NCBI RefSeq assembly: GCF_009800965.1
Contig: NZ_WUAF01000005.1
Span: 1 to 64,000, forward strand
DNA from: Cognatazoarcus halotolerans
Lineage (GTDB): Bacteria > Pseudomonadota > Gammaproteobacteria > Burkholderiales > Rhodocyclaceae
Length of the DNA: 64,000 nt
Reading direction: 5' to 3'
The notes under the pieces were generated by a model. That model searched no databases. It was not told where the DNA came from and saw nothing but the letters and a program-made list of their open reading frames with translations. Of this stretch, positions 53,501 through 63,392 are shown piece by piece. Made by a program: the position numbers and the translations under genes. Each line of letters opens with the position of its first letter. The stretch's first letter is position 1.

Positions 53501-56188
53501 TCAGTCCTGGAGGGCAAGCACGCCAAGCTTGACCGAGTTGTCCTCGGGGTCGTTCGAGAGCACGAAGCCGAGACCCTTGACGAACTTGAGCATGCGCTCG
53601 TTGTTGGACAGGAAGACACCATTCATGTAGCCGAGGCCACGATCGCGGGCAGTTTCGATGAGCACGCCCATGAGCTTGCGGGCCAGTCCGCGGTGCGCCC
53701 ATTCGTCGGCGACGACAATCGCAAACTCGCAGGATTCGCCGTCCGGATTGACCGCATACCGGCAGACCCCGATCTCCGTCTCCACGCCGTCCTGGTCGAT
53801 GATCGCGACGAATGCCATCTCGCGGTCATAGTCGATCTGGGTGAGGCGGGTGACCATTGCCGGCGGGAGCTCGCGCATGGTGTTCATGAAGCGGTAGTAC
53901 TTGCTCTCCGGCGACAACTTGCGGACGAATTCCACCTCGAGATCGGCGTCTTCGGGTTTGATCGGCCGGATCACGATCTTGACCCCGTCCGGCTGCGTCC
54001 ACTCGGTCGTGAGCTGCGACGGGTAGGGGTGAATCGCCATGTGTGCATAGCGGTCTGCCGCCGGCGAGACGTTGTCCACGATGATCTGGCAATCCACGGC
54101 CACCGCGCCGTTTTCGTCGACGATCAGCGGATTGATGTTGATCGTCTGGATCCACGGCAGCTCGCAGACCATTTCCGAGACGCGCAACAGCACGAACTCG
54201 AGCGATTCCATATCGATTGGCGGCATGCTGCGGAATTCACCCAGCAGCGAGGCGATGCGTGTCGAGCGGATGAGGTCGCGAGCCAGGAAGGGGTTGAGCG
54301 GTGGCAACGCGACCGCGCGGTCCTTGTGCACTTCGACTCTTGTGCCACCTTCGCCGAAGGTGATGACTGGGCCGAAGATCGGGTCGCGCGTCACCCCAAC
54401 CATGAGCTCGCGACCGTTTGGCTTGAGGATCATCGGCTCGATGGCGACCCCGTTGACCGGGGCATCGGGATGCGTCTTCTTGACCCCTTCGAGAATCTCC
54501 TGGTAGGCGCTTCGCACGGCCGCAAGACTCGTCAGGTTCAGACGCACACCGCCGGAGTCGGACTTGTGGGTGATGCTCGGCGAGTCGATCTTCATGACTA
54601 CCGGCAGGCCGATCTCCTCGGCCAGCACCATCGCTTCGGTCGCGGAGCGGGCAACGACGGTCTGTGCGATCGGGATCCGGAACGCCGCCAGCAAGGCCTT
54701 CGATTCCATTTCGTTGAGCACCTTGCGGCGCTCCGCCAGCGCCGTCTCGATCACGAGGCGGGCGCTTTCGATCGACGGCGGACGCAGATGCGACAGCGAC
54801 GCCGGCGTCTGCATCAGCAACTTCTGGTTTCGATAATAGGCCGAAATGTGACTGAACAGCTCGACCGCCGGTTCGGGCGTGCGGAAGGTCGGAATACCGG
54901 CCTCTTCGAACTTGCGCCGCCCCTGTCTTACGAGATCTTCTCCCATCCAGCAGGTAACGACGGGCTTATCGGCGTTCTTCTCGAGCTCGATCAGAGCGTC
55001 CGCAACGGCCGTCGGATCGATGATCGCCTGTGGCGTGAGGATCACCAGAACGCCATCGACATTGGCATCCTCAAGTACGGCCGCGACGGTATTCTTGTAG
55101 CGATCCGCGTTGGCGTCACCCAGGATATCCACTGGATTTCCCCGCGACCAGGCTGCAGGCAGGAATTCATTGAGCTTGGCGACGGTGCCATCCGACAGCT
55201 GGGCCAGGGGAATGCGCAGGTCGGCGCAGCGGTCGGCAGCCATTACGCCCGGCCCACCGCCATTGGTGACGATCGCAAGCCGATTGCCCCGCGGCCGGAA
55301 GTGCGAGAAGAGTGCATTGGCCGCCGCGAACATCTGACCCATCGTATAGAGGCGGATCACCCCGGCACGACGCAGTGCCGCGTCGAACACCGCGTCTTCA
55401 CCTACCATCGCGCCAGTGTGGGAGAGCGCGGCGGCGCTGCCGGCGGGATGGCGGCCCACCTTGATCAGCAGTACCGGCTTGACGCGCGCTGCACCGCGAA
55501 GGGCGCTCATGAAGCGCCGCGCATCGCGAATGCCCTCGACGTAAAGGAATATGCTCTCGGTACGTGGATCCGAGATCATGTATTCGAGAATCTCGCCAAA
55601 GTCGATGTCGCGGGAAGAGCCTAGCGAGACGACGTTCGAGAAGCCGACGTTGTTCGGTTTTGCCCAGTCCAGAATCGCGGTACACAGGGCGCCCGATTGG
55701 GAAATCAGGCCGATCGAGCCCTTGAGGGCTCCGCCGTGCGCAAAGGTGGCGTTGAGTCCCAGTTCCGGACGGATGATGCCAAGGCAGTTGGGCCCGAGAA
55801 GGCGGATCCGGTGGCGTCGTGCCACTTCGGTGGTCGAGCGCTCGAGCGCTGCACCGCGGGGGCCGCTCTCCGAAAAACCGGCAGACAGCACGATTGCGGC
55901 TTTCACGCCGGCCCGGCCGCAGCCGTCCATGATTGCCGGAATGGTTTCGGCCCGGGTCGAGATGACTACCAGATCGAGACGGTGGGGTACATCCTCGATC
56001 GAGCGAAAGCACGGAACGTCGAACACGGTCTCGTGCTTGGGGTTGATTGCGAACAGCTTGCCTTTGAATCCGGCCTCGAGCATGTTGCGGATGAGTACGC
56101 CGCCGATCGAGTCGGGACGCTCGCTGGCACCGATGATGCCAACGGAGCGCGGCTCGAAAAGTGGTGTCAGGTAGTGTTTTTCCTTCAT
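53501..56188 (-). CDS. Pat-type protein lysine acetyltransferase (acyl-CoA synthetase-like + GNAT)
   Basis: An 895-residue fusion. Residues about 1-130 form a CoA-binding Rossmann domain (GIIGASERPDSIGGVL); about 150-460 are ADP-forming acyl-CoA synthetase-like, with His in LSHTGAMVGEDAVFDAALRRAG; about 485-710 an ATP-grasp-like part (LPVVMKIDSPSITHKSDSGGV); about 730-895 a GNAT acetyltransferase (VVADEWAHRGLARKLMGVLI). The order matches E. coli PatZ and homologues, which acetylate and inactivate acetyl-CoA synthetases. Regulation of acyl-CoA ligases such as AliA is an attractive but untested possibility. Confidence 0.9.
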   Translation of the reverse strand: MKEKHYLTPLFEPRSVGIIGASERPDSIGGVLIRNMLEAGFKGKLFAINPKHETVFDVPCFRSIEDVPHRLDLVVISTRAETIPAIMDGCGRAGVKAAIVLSAGFSESGPRGAALERSTTEVARRHRIRLLGPNCLGIIRPELGLNATFAHGGALKGSIGLISQSGALCTAILDWAKPNNVGFSNVVSLGSSRDIDFGEILEYMISDPRTESIFLYVEGIRDARRFMSALRGAARVKPVLLIKVGRHPAGSAAALSHTGAMVGEDAVFDAALRRAGVIRLYTMGQMFAAANALFSHFRPRGNRLAIVTNGGGPGVMAADRCADLRIPLAQLSDGTVAKLNEFLPAAWSRGNPVDILGDANADRYKNTVAAVLEDANVDGVLVILTPQAIIDPTAVADALIELEKNADKPVVTCWMGEDLVRQGRRKFEEAGIPTFRTPEPAVELFSHISAYYRNQKLLMQTPASLSHLRPPSIESARLVIETALAERRKVLNEMESKALLAAFRIPIAQTVVARSATEAMVLAEEIGLPVVMKIDSPSITHKSDSGGVRLNLTSLAAVRSAYQEILEGVKKTHPDAPVNGVAIEPMILKPNGRELMVGVTRDPIFGPVITFGEGGTRVEVHKDRAVALPPLNPFLARDLIRSTRIASLLGEFRSMPPIDMESLEFVLLRVSEMVCELPWIQTININPLIVDENGAVAVDCQIIVDNVSPAADRYAHMAIHPYPSQLTTEWTQPDGVKIVIRPIKPEDADLEVEFVRKLSPESKYYRFMNTMRELPPAMVTRLTQIDYDREMAFVAIIDQDGVETEIGVCRYAVNPDGESCEFAIVVADEWAHRGLARKLMGVLIETARDRGLGYMNGVFLSNNERMLKFVKGLGFVLSNDPEDNSVKLGVLALQD

Positions 56189-56379
56189 TTTCTCAGCCTC
56201 TCGGGCGTCGGTTGCGTCGTGCTGGACCTGAGGGATCAGGTCAGCCGAACGCAGGCCACGCGGATCGGGTGCCCTTCCGTTATGTTAACCTTCGCGAATT
56301 GTAGTGCACTGCACAAATACAAGTTTGACACAGATCACGGACGATTTATCAAACGTGGTAGCGATGCTACAAACGTTTG

Positions 56380-59300
56380 TTAGTTGAGCGTGAAATAAAA
56401 GCGAGCGCCTTTGCCTGGCATCGATTCGGCCCACACTTCACCTCCGTGACGCTGGATGATCCGCTGGACCGTCGCCAGTCCGATTCCCGAACCTTCGTAT
56501 TCGTTCTGACCGTGCAGCCGCTGGAAGGGCTGGAACAGCTTGGCAGCATGGTTCATGTCAAAACCGATCCCATTGTCGGCGATGCAATAGGCCAGGATTT
56601 CATTGCGGCGTTCGGCGAGGAAGCGAATCTGCGCCAGTGGTTTGTCCGCCGTGAACTTCCAGGCGTTGCGGAGCAGGTTTTCAAGGACCACCTGCATCAG
56701 GATGCGATCGGCCTGCGCCACCAGGCCAGGTGTTACCTCGACTTCGACAGACCGTGACGGATCCTCGGCGCGGAGATCGTCGATGATCTGCAGGGTCAGG
56801 TTGCTGAGGTCGATTGTCTCCTTGCGCAAGGTCTGTCGGGTCAGGCGAGCCAGCTCCAGCAGATCGTCGATGAGGTTTGCCATCCTGTTGCTCGCGGCGC
56901 GGATCCGCCTGAGGTACTGGCTGCCCACTGCATCCAGTACCTTGCCGTAGTCCTCTTCCACGACATGGGCAAAACCGTCGATTGCGCGCAGCGGCGCCCT
57001 CAGATCGTGCGATACCGAGTACGAAAAAGCCTCCAGTTCGCGGTTGGAGGCCTCGAGTTCCGCAGTTCGTACCCGCACACGGCTCTCGAGCTCCTGATTG
57101 AGATTCTTGAGGGTCAGTTCGGCGATCTTGCGCGAGGAAATGTCGTCCAGCGAGCCCCGGATCCCGCCACCGCCGGCTTCATCGGTGTCCACGGGCCGTG
57201 CCGTTGCCTCGATCCAGCGAATCTCGCCGTTTGCGGTCCTTAGCCGGAACTCGGCTTCACAGCTCAGGCTTCGGGAGCTGTGCATGTTTGCGATCCGCCG
57301 GCTGAGTTTGTCGCGGTCATCCGGATGCAGGAATTCGAGCAGCGGGCTGCCCAGCGATTCTTCGACGCCGAAGCCCGAAACTGTCTCCCAGGCCTTGCTC
57401 AGGAAGTTGAAGCGGCCGCGATGATCAAGCTGGAAGATGACTTCGTTGACCGATTCGACGACGTCCCGGTAGCGCGCGTCGCTCTCCCGCAGGGATTTCT
57501 CCGCCTCCAGCCGTTCGCCTATGTCGCGCAGCACACACAGTACGGCCGGACCGTCTTCGAGCATCACGCTCACGCCGGTGGATTCCACCTGAACAGGTTC
57601 GCCGTTCAGCCGCCGGTATGAAAAGACTGCCAGCGGTGTGGCGCTGCCATCGCCGGCGGCGGCCTGCAGTTCGGCGATGCGCATCGATATCTTCGGTTTG
57701 TCGCCGTCGGTGACCAATTCGAGGACGGAGCGTCCCAGCAGCTGATGCTCGTCACGGGCGCCGAAGAGTCGCACGCAAGCCGGATTGACGAGTATCAATC
57801 TCCCTTCGCGATGGAGAAAGATCGCGTCGGGCGAGAGGTCCACCAGGCGCCGGTATCGAAGTTCGCTGGCGTGCAGTGCGCGCATTGCCGCGACTCGCTC
57901 GGTGATGTTTTCGAACACGAACAGGAATACATCGGGTGCGCCCGTACCATCGCGCAGTAGCGTGGCGTTGAGTCTCACCCAGCGGTCCTTTCCGTCACGA
58001 TGGAGCAGGCGCATCTCGATCAGGAAATTGTTTCCTTCTCCGGAAACCAGTTGCGCCATCGCGTCGCGGTAGGCGGTGCGGTCAGCAGGATGGGCGATCG
58101 CTTCGAATGACTCGGCAAGCAAGGTTTCGCGCCGGTATCCCAGCAGGGTGCACAGCGTGTTATTCACCGCGACCCAGCCGCCCTCGGGGCCGAGACTGGC
58201 AATGCCGACCGGCGCATTCTCGAAGCTGGCGCGATAGCGCGCCTCGCTCTCGGCCAGCGCTATGCTGGTTTCACGTTCCGTGGTGATCTCCCGTACCACG
58301 CCGCGAAAACCGCGAAAGACGCCGGTTGGATCAATCAGCGGGCGGCCCGATATCGCATACCAACCGGCATCGGGGCGTTCGCCCGTGATCTGGAATTCGA
58401 ATCCGGAGAAGGATTGATGCGAAGCAAGCCGCCGTTCGACCGACTTCCAGCCTGCAACCGTCGTGTTTTCCCCGAGAATCTCTCGCAGGGTGCGTCCCAG
58501 CCAGGCTTCATGAATCTGCGGCCCGCGGCGGGTGCCCTCAGTGGCAATTTCCACGAAACGCAGTTCCGCATCCTTTTCCCAGTACCAGTCGGAACACAGG
58601 CTGACCAGATCCCGAAAGCGCTCCTCGCTTGCCTTGAGCGAGCGGGCGGCTTCGATGCGTTCGGTGACGTCGCGGCCGATGCCGCGATAGCCGATGAAAG
58701 CGTGTTTCCTGTCGAAGATCGGGCGGCCCGTGATCTCGAGATGGCGCAGCGCGCCATCGAGATCCAGCTGATCCATGGTGCACGAGAATTCCTGCTGGCG
58801 CTCGAGCGTCTTTCTGAGGTCAGCCCAAGATGACTGCTGCAGGTCTTGGTGGGGCACGTCCCACAAGGCCCGGCCAAGAAAATCCGCCGGATCCAGTCTG
58901 GCGCGGGTGCGGATGCCTTCGCTGATGTAGACGAGACGTTGGGCAGCATCGGTTTCCCAGGACCAGTCGGCAGACTGATCGATGAAATCAAGGAGCCGGC
59001 GTTGGTCGCCGGCCGTTCGCCGAGAAACGCGGCGAATCTGCGCCTGTAGCTGGCTCTGTCGTGTCCGGTGCATGCGCAGCAGGAAGAAGGCAAGGAGCGT
59101 GATCGCGCTGACGAAGAGCGCCGCGATCAGCGGAAGTCGGTACACGATCCAGGGTAAGCGGGCCGGGTCCGGTGAACTGCTCACCGTCCATAGTCCCCGG
59201 GAGCCTTCAACCTGAGCACGCGCCTCTCCAGGCACCGGCGGGCTTTCCGTTGGCATGAGTCGCAGCGGGCCGGTGTCGTTGTTGGGTGATGACAGCAGGT

Positions 59301-59709
59301 GCTCCGAACCGACACTGGCAAGTCGGCCGTGGCCCACGCGGATATAGAGGACAGCGGCGTTCGTGCCGAAACTCAACGCTGGCGCCCCTTCGACGTCGAG
59401 GCTGTCTGCTGGCGAGTGTGGAAGGAGCATCGCGGGCAGACCGTCGGCGCGCAGCGCATCGACCGCTTGAGTTGGCGTGGCATCCGCCAGGGCGAGTCGG
59501 CCCAGCATGGACTCGATCCGCGACAGACGTGCGGAAAGCTGCACCGCTGCCTGTTCCGCTCGCTGGCTGGCGTGCCTCGTCGCGAATTGATCGATCTTTC
59601 GATCGAGCCATACGGCACCCGACGTGGCGAGGAGCAAACCGACCAGCAGAAGCGTCAGCGCAACGGGGCCGTGATCAAGGAATCGGGTGTTTTCGGGCGT
59701 GCCGCTCAT
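56380..59709 (-). CDS. Multi-PAS sensor histidine kinase, orphan
   Basis: A 1109-residue membrane sensor. A transmembrane segment near residues 14-32 and another near 190-212 flank a periplasmic sensor of about 155 residues without a known fold. Five PAS modules follow (about 240-355, 365-485, 490-610, 615-735, 745-865). The HisKA His lies in EAFSYSVSHDLRAPLRAI near 888, and the ATPase domain ends with DNGIGFDMNHAAKLF and GSGIGLATVQRIIQRHGG. No response regulator is next to it. Signals are not readable; PAS domains could bind heme, FAD or ring acids. Confidence 0.9.
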   Translation of the reverse strand: MSGTPENTRFLDHGPVALTLLLVGLLLATSGAVWLDRKIDQFATRHASQRAEQAAVQLSARLSRIESMLGRLALADATPTQAVDALRADGLPAMLLPHSPADSLDVEGAPALSFGTNAAVLYIRVGHGRLASVGSEHLLSSPNNDTGPLRLMPTESPPVPGEARAQVEGSRGLWTVSSSPDPARLPWIVYRLPLIAALFVSAITLLAFFLLRMHRTRQSQLQAQIRRVSRRTAGDQRRLLDFIDQSADWSWETDAAQRLVYISEGIRTRARLDPADFLGRALWDVPHQDLQQSSWADLRKTLERQQEFSCTMDQLDLDGALRHLEITGRPIFDRKHAFIGYRGIGRDVTERIEAARSLKASEERFRDLVSLCSDWYWEKDAELRFVEIATEGTRRGPQIHEAWLGRTLREILGENTTVAGWKSVERRLASHQSFSGFEFQITGERPDAGWYAISGRPLIDPTGVFRGFRGVVREITTERETSIALAESEARYRASFENAPVGIASLGPEGGWVAVNNTLCTLLGYRRETLLAESFEAIAHPADRTAYRDAMAQLVSGEGNNFLIEMRLLHRDGKDRWVRLNATLLRDGTGAPDVFLFVFENITERVAAMRALHASELRYRRLVDLSPDAIFLHREGRLILVNPACVRLFGARDEHQLLGRSVLELVTDGDKPKISMRIAELQAAAGDGSATPLAVFSYRRLNGEPVQVESTGVSVMLEDGPAVLCVLRDIGERLEAEKSLRESDARYRDVVESVNEVIFQLDHRGRFNFLSKAWETVSGFGVEESLGSPLLEFLHPDDRDKLSRRIANMHSSRSLSCEAEFRLRTANGEIRWIEATARPVDTDEAGGGGIRGSLDDISSRKIAELTLKNLNQELESRVRVRTAELEASNRELEAFSYSVSHDLRAPLRAIDGFAHVVEEDYGKVLDAVGSQYLRRIRAASNRMANLIDDLLELARLTRQTLRKETIDLSNLTLQIIDDLRAEDPSRSVEVEVTPGLVAQADRILMQVVLENLLRNAWKFTADKPLAQIRFLAERRNEILAYCIADNGIGFDMNHAAKLFQPFQRLHGQNEYEGSGIGLATVQRIIQRHGGEVWAESMPGKGARFYFTLN

Positions 59710-59995
59710 CGCTGATGTCGAGTGAAAAAGCCTTGCGACCGATTGCCAGGAAGCACGTCCCGAAATGTGGGCCAGCTGTTCCGGCCGGGCTCGGGTCCGA
59801 ACATAAACAGGCGTGGTCGGGACGAAGCCTGGGGCTCGCCAGTTCCAATCACGTTCGCTCCGCTACAATGGCTGCCATGATAGCGTGCGCACGGCGTGTC
59901 AGGGCGCTTGCTCGTCATCGTCCCCAAGCCGGATTCTCCCGTGACTTGCACATCTGCCGGAACCGGATTCCTGGCAAACAGTGTTGATCGATAAG

Positions 59996-60550
59996 ATGAC
60001 AAACGGCCATTCATCTCTTGCGACCCCATCTGCCTGGGTCAAACGGTTTGCATCCTTGATCAGTGCGGGAGGCGACGTGCTGGACTACGCCTGCGGTAAT
60101 GGTCGGCATGCCCGGTGGCTGGCGGAGCAAGGGTTTCGGGTCGAGGCAGTTGACAGGGATGTGCCGTCTCTCGAGTCCTTGGAGGGCTTGCGAGGCATAA
60201 GAACCCGTCAGGCGGATCTGGAGTCGGGCCCATGGCCTTATGAGGGGCGGCGCTTCGACGGCGTCGTGGTCACGAACTACCATTATCGACCTCGGCTGCC
60301 GATGTTGCTCGAACTGCTTGGTCATGGGGGCGTCCTGATCTACGAGACCTTCATGGTTGGCAATGAGCGCCTCGGGCGTCCGCGCAATCCTGCATTTCTG
60401 CTCCGGGAGCACGAACTGCTCGGGCTTGTGGACTGCGGCTTCGGGGTCGTCGCTTTCGAGCAGGGCGAGGTCGAGTACCCCAAACCTGCGGTGGTTCAGC
60501 GAATCTGCGCGCAAAAGGGTGGTGCTGACGTGCGGCTCCCGCCGCCCTGA
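59996..60550 (+). CDS. Class I SAM-dependent methyltransferase
   Basis: A 184-residue methyltransferase. The SAM-binding motif DVLDYACGNGRHARWLAE is at about residues 27-44, with Asp in VEAVDRD as the ribose contact, and VVTNYHYRPRLP as the strand-4 region. It is short and resembles TehB-like or ubiquinone-type small methyltransferases. ATG 59996 was chosen over GTG 59981. The 285 bases before it contain no gene. Substrate unknown. Confidence 0.8.
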   Translation: MTNGHSSLATPSAWVKRFASLISAGGDVLDYACGNGRHARWLAEQGFRVEAVDRDVPSLESLEGLRGIRTRQADLESGPWPYEGRRFDGVVVTNYHYRPRLPMLLELLGHGGVLIYETFMVGNERLGRPRNPAFLLREHELLGLVDCGFGVVAFEQGEVEYPKPAVVQRICAQKGGADVRLPPP

Positions 60551-60633
60551 GGCTGATCAGGGGTGCCGCGGTCGGGGACGGCACGGAGCAGGATGGGTCT
60601 GGCCGCGATGTCGGGGGAGGCAGGCGGCAATCA

Positions 60634-61689
60634 TCACGAAGACTGCCGGCCCTTGAGTATGGCGGCCGCAAGGCGATCTATACCGTCCGGAGACAAGTCG
60701 GTGCTCTCGAAAACGGTGGCCTCACCAAAACGGACATAGTTGCGGTTCTGCGAACGTCTGTACAGCGGATCGTAGTGCTGATCGATGAACTCCGCGAACA
60801 GTGGCTCGAGTGCACGCTCGGCCGCAAGTTCCTGCCAGCGGGTGAGGGTTTCGTTGCTCTGCAAGCTCTTGAGGCAACCGATCTTGTACTGCAGGTCGGC
60901 GATGTCGTCACCGAGGTAGGCGTAATCACGAAGCAGGAACGCGATCCTCGCCTCGCGGCTCGCTTCGATCGCGATGCATTCGGCTTCGCGCATCGCCGCG
61001 ATCAACGGGTCGGGGACCTGGAGCCGGCCGATTTTCTTGCTTTCCGCTTCCAGATACACGGGCCTCGCAGGGTCGAGCTTGCGCAGCTGGCTCCACAGAC
61101 AGGATTCAAACCACTTCTGGGTTGGTTGCGGACGTCCCGGCAGCGAACCGAGTACCGAGCCCTTGTGCACCGCAAGCGCTTCGAGGTCGATGATCTGAGC
61201 GCCGCGCACCGACAGAGCCTCGAGAATGCGTGTCTTTGCGCTCCCGGTGGCCCCGCAGATGATCCGGATATCGAGGCGGGCCGCAATCAGGGCAATCTGT
61301 TCGACTGCAAACCGCCGGTAGTTCTTGTAGCCGCCCTCGAGTTGGCAGGCATCCCAGCCGATCATTCGCAGCCACGAGGTGAATGCGCCGCTGCGCTGGC
61401 CGCCGCGCCAGCAGGCGACCAGTGGTCGCCAGTCGCGCGGCTTGTCCTGGAAGCGGGCGAGAAGATGCCGGGCGAGATTTTCTGCGACCAGTGCGCCTCC
61501 GAGCTTGCGAGCCTCGAAGGGCGATACCTGTTTGTACAGCGTGCCGATCTGCGCGCGCTGTTCGTTGTCGAGGACCGGGCAATTGATCGAGCCGGGAATG
61601 TGGTCCTCTGCGAACTCGGCGGGCGAGCGGACGTCCACGATTTCATCAAATTCGTCCAGTTGTGCTACGGTCGCGACGCCTTTTTTCAT
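60634..61689 (-). CDS. mnmH: tRNA 2-selenouridine synthase
   Basis: A 351-residue enzyme that swaps sulfur for selenium in the wobble uridine of certain tRNAs, using selenophosphate. An N-terminal rhodanese domain has its active Cys93 in VACWRGGQRSG. A P-loop domain follows, with GATGSAKT (146-153). The ATG at 61689 gives the normal length, although the frame continues upstream. It is divergent from selD, whose product supplies selenophosphate, across 57 bases. Confidence 0.93.
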   Translation of the reverse strand: MKKGVATVAQLDEFDEIVDVRSPAEFAEDHIPGSINCPVLDNEQRAQIGTLYKQVSPFEARKLGGALVAENLARHLLARFQDKPRDWRPLVACWRGGQRSGAFTSWLRMIGWDACQLEGGYKNYRRFAVEQIALIAARLDIRIICGATGSAKTRILEALSVRGAQIIDLEALAVHKGSVLGSLPGRPQPTQKWFESCLWSQLRKLDPARPVYLEAESKKIGRLQVPDPLIAAMREAECIAIEASREARIAFLLRDYAYLGDDIADLQYKIGCLKSLQSNETLTRWQELAAERALEPLFAEFIDQHYDPLYRRSQNRNYVRFGEATVFESTDLSPDGIDRLAAAILKGRQSS

Positions 61690-61746
61690 TGTTTTCCGGT
61701 TCAATACGCTTCTGATCAATGGACGGCCTGTGGGCCGCATGCTGGC

Positions 61747-62787
61747 ATGGACGAAATAAAACTCACGCAATTTTCACACGGCGGCGGATGCGGCTGCAAA
61801 ATCGCGCCGTCGATACTCTCCGAACTGCTTTCCCGGGCGCCGGCGGGCATTGTGCCGCCGGCACTGATGGTCGGCACCGAAACGGCCGACGACGCGGCAG
61901 TCTACAGGCTCAATGATGAGCAGGCGATCGTCGCCACCACCGACTTTTTCACTCCGATCGTCGATGATCCGTACGATTTCGGCCGTATCGCCGCCACCAA
62001 TGCGATCTCCGATGTCTATGCAATGGGCGCGCAGCCGATCATGGCGCTTGCCATCGTCGGCATGCCGCTGGACAAACTGCCCAACGAAGTCATCGGCCGG
62101 ATCCTCGAAGGTGGCGCCTCGGTATGCCGCGACGCGGGCATTCCGATCGCCGGGGGGCACTCCATCGACGTGCTCGAGCCGATCTACGGACTGGTGGCGA
62201 TGGGTGTGGTGCACCCTTCGCGAGTCAAACGCAACTCCGAGGCACGCGCGGGTGACGTCCTGATCCTCGGCAAGCCGCTGGGTGTCGGCATTCTGAGCGC
62301 CGCGCTCAAGAAAGGCATCCTTGACCGCGCGGGCTACGAGGAGATGCTGCGCCATACCACCAAGCTCAATACGCCCGGCCCCAGGCTGGCGGCGATGGAA
62401 GCGGTGCATGCGGTGACCGACGTGACCGGCTTCGGCATTGCCGGCCATCTGCTCGAGATCTGTCGTGGCTCGGGCTTGCGTGCGCGTGTGCGCTTCGATG
62501 ATCTGCCGGTGATCGAGTCGGCACTAGCCTTCGCGAGGGACGGCGTCGCGACCGGTGCGTCGACGCGCAACTGGGCTGGCTATGGCACCGATGTGGCGAT
62601 GTCGCCGGATGCGCCGATGTGGCAGCAGAAGTTGATCACCGACCCGCAGACCAGCGGCGGTCTGCTGGTGTCGTGCGCGCCGTCGGCAGCCGAAGCCGTG
62701 CTTGCACTGTTCCGCGACGAGGGTTTCGATCGCGCCGCGGTGATCGGCGAATTTGCAGATGGTGCCGCCGGCGTGGATGTGATCTAG
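61747..62787 (+). CDS. selD: Selenide, water dikinase
   Basis: A 346-residue enzyme making selenophosphate from selenide and ATP. Cys15 and Cys17 lie in HGGGCGCKIAP, with Lys18 next to them. Cys17 is the position that is Cys or selenocysteine in the family, and here it is Cys. DDAAVYRLNDEQAIVATTDFFTPIVDDPYDFGRIAATNA is the ATP-binding block (landmark only), and TDPQTSGGLLVSC is at the C-terminus. The divergent mnmH suggests that tRNA selenation is a main use. selA/selB/selC were not seen. Confidence 0.95.
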   Translation: MDEIKLTQFSHGGGCGCKIAPSILSELLSRAPAGIVPPALMVGTETADDAAVYRLNDEQAIVATTDFFTPIVDDPYDFGRIAATNAISDVYAMGAQPIMALAIVGMPLDKLPNEVIGRILEGGASVCRDAGIPIAGGHSIDVLEPIYGLVAMGVVHPSRVKRNSEARAGDVLILGKPLGVGILSAALKKGILDRAGYEEMLRHTTKLNTPGPRLAAMEAVHAVTDVTGFGIAGHLLEICRGSGLRARVRFDDLPVIESALAFARDGVATGASTRNWAGYGTDVAMSPDAPMWQQKLITDPQTSGGLLVSCAPSAAEAVLALFRDEGFDRAAVIGEFADGAAGVDVI

Positions 62788-63392
62788 CGGGTGAGGAGCG
62801 GCTTGAGCGCCGGCCAGACGTTGTCGAGCAGGTGGCCCTGGGCCGCTGCAAGGGGATGAATGCCATCGGCCTGGAACAGCGCCGGGTCGGTGGCCATGCC
62901 TTCAAGCAGAAACGGGACCAGCGGGACCTTGCGCGCCTTGGCAACTTCGTTGAAGGTGTTCTGGAACTTCGTGGTGTAAGCCGGGCCATAGTTCGGTGGC
63001 AGGCGCATCCCGACCAATACCACTTTCGCGCCAGCCTCGCGGGCGTCATCGACCATGGCAAGCAGGTTGTCGCGCATCATGCCGAGCGGCAGGCCGCGGA
63101 GCCCGTCGTTGGCGCCGAGCGCGATGACAACCACCGCGGGTTTGTTGCGCGCAAGCGCTTCGGGCAGGCGGGAGCGCCCGCCGGCGCTGGTTTCGCCACT
63201 GACGCTGGCATTGACGACTTTCGTGTCGAGGCCGAGCCCGGCGAGGCGCGATTGGAGCAGGGCGGGCCAGGATTCGTTGGCCTTGAGACCGTAGCCGGCC
63301 GAAAGGCTGTCTCCCCAGACCAGCACGCCGGTCGCATTTGCGGCGGTGGCGAGCGCAAGGAAAAAGAGCATAACAATGGATCGCAGCAACAT
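62784..63392 (-). CDS. tesA: Arylesterase / acyl-CoA thioesterase I, GDSL type
   Basis: A 202-residue periplasmic SGNH hydrolase. The signal peptide is MLLRSIVMLFFLALATAANA. The nucleophile is Ser29 in WGDSLSAGYG, the oxyanion residues are in GANDGLRG, and the Asp-His pair in DGIHPLAAAQ. E. coli TesA acts on acyl-CoA and lysophospholipids. The ATG at 63392 has GGAG six bases before it. Its stop shares the CTAG tetramer with the selD stop on the other strand. Its divergent partner is ybbA, as in E. coli. Confidence 0.9.
   Translation of the reverse strand: MLLRSIVMLFFLALATAANATGVLVWGDSLSAGYGLKANESWPALLQSRLAGLGLDTKVVNASVSGETSAGGRSRLPEALARNKPAVVVIALGANDGLRGLPLGMMRDNLLAMVDDAREAGAKVVLVGMRLPPNYGPAYTTKFQNTFNEVAKARKVPLVPFLLEGMATDPALFQADGIHPLAAAQGHLLDNVWPALKPLLTR

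Noticed and set aside
53465-55624. A 719-codon plus-strand open frame opposite the Pat-type gene
   Set aside because: It is the antisense shadow of a well-recognised 895-residue protein; its translation is rich in His and Arg with no domain, as expected for antisense of high-GC coding DNA.
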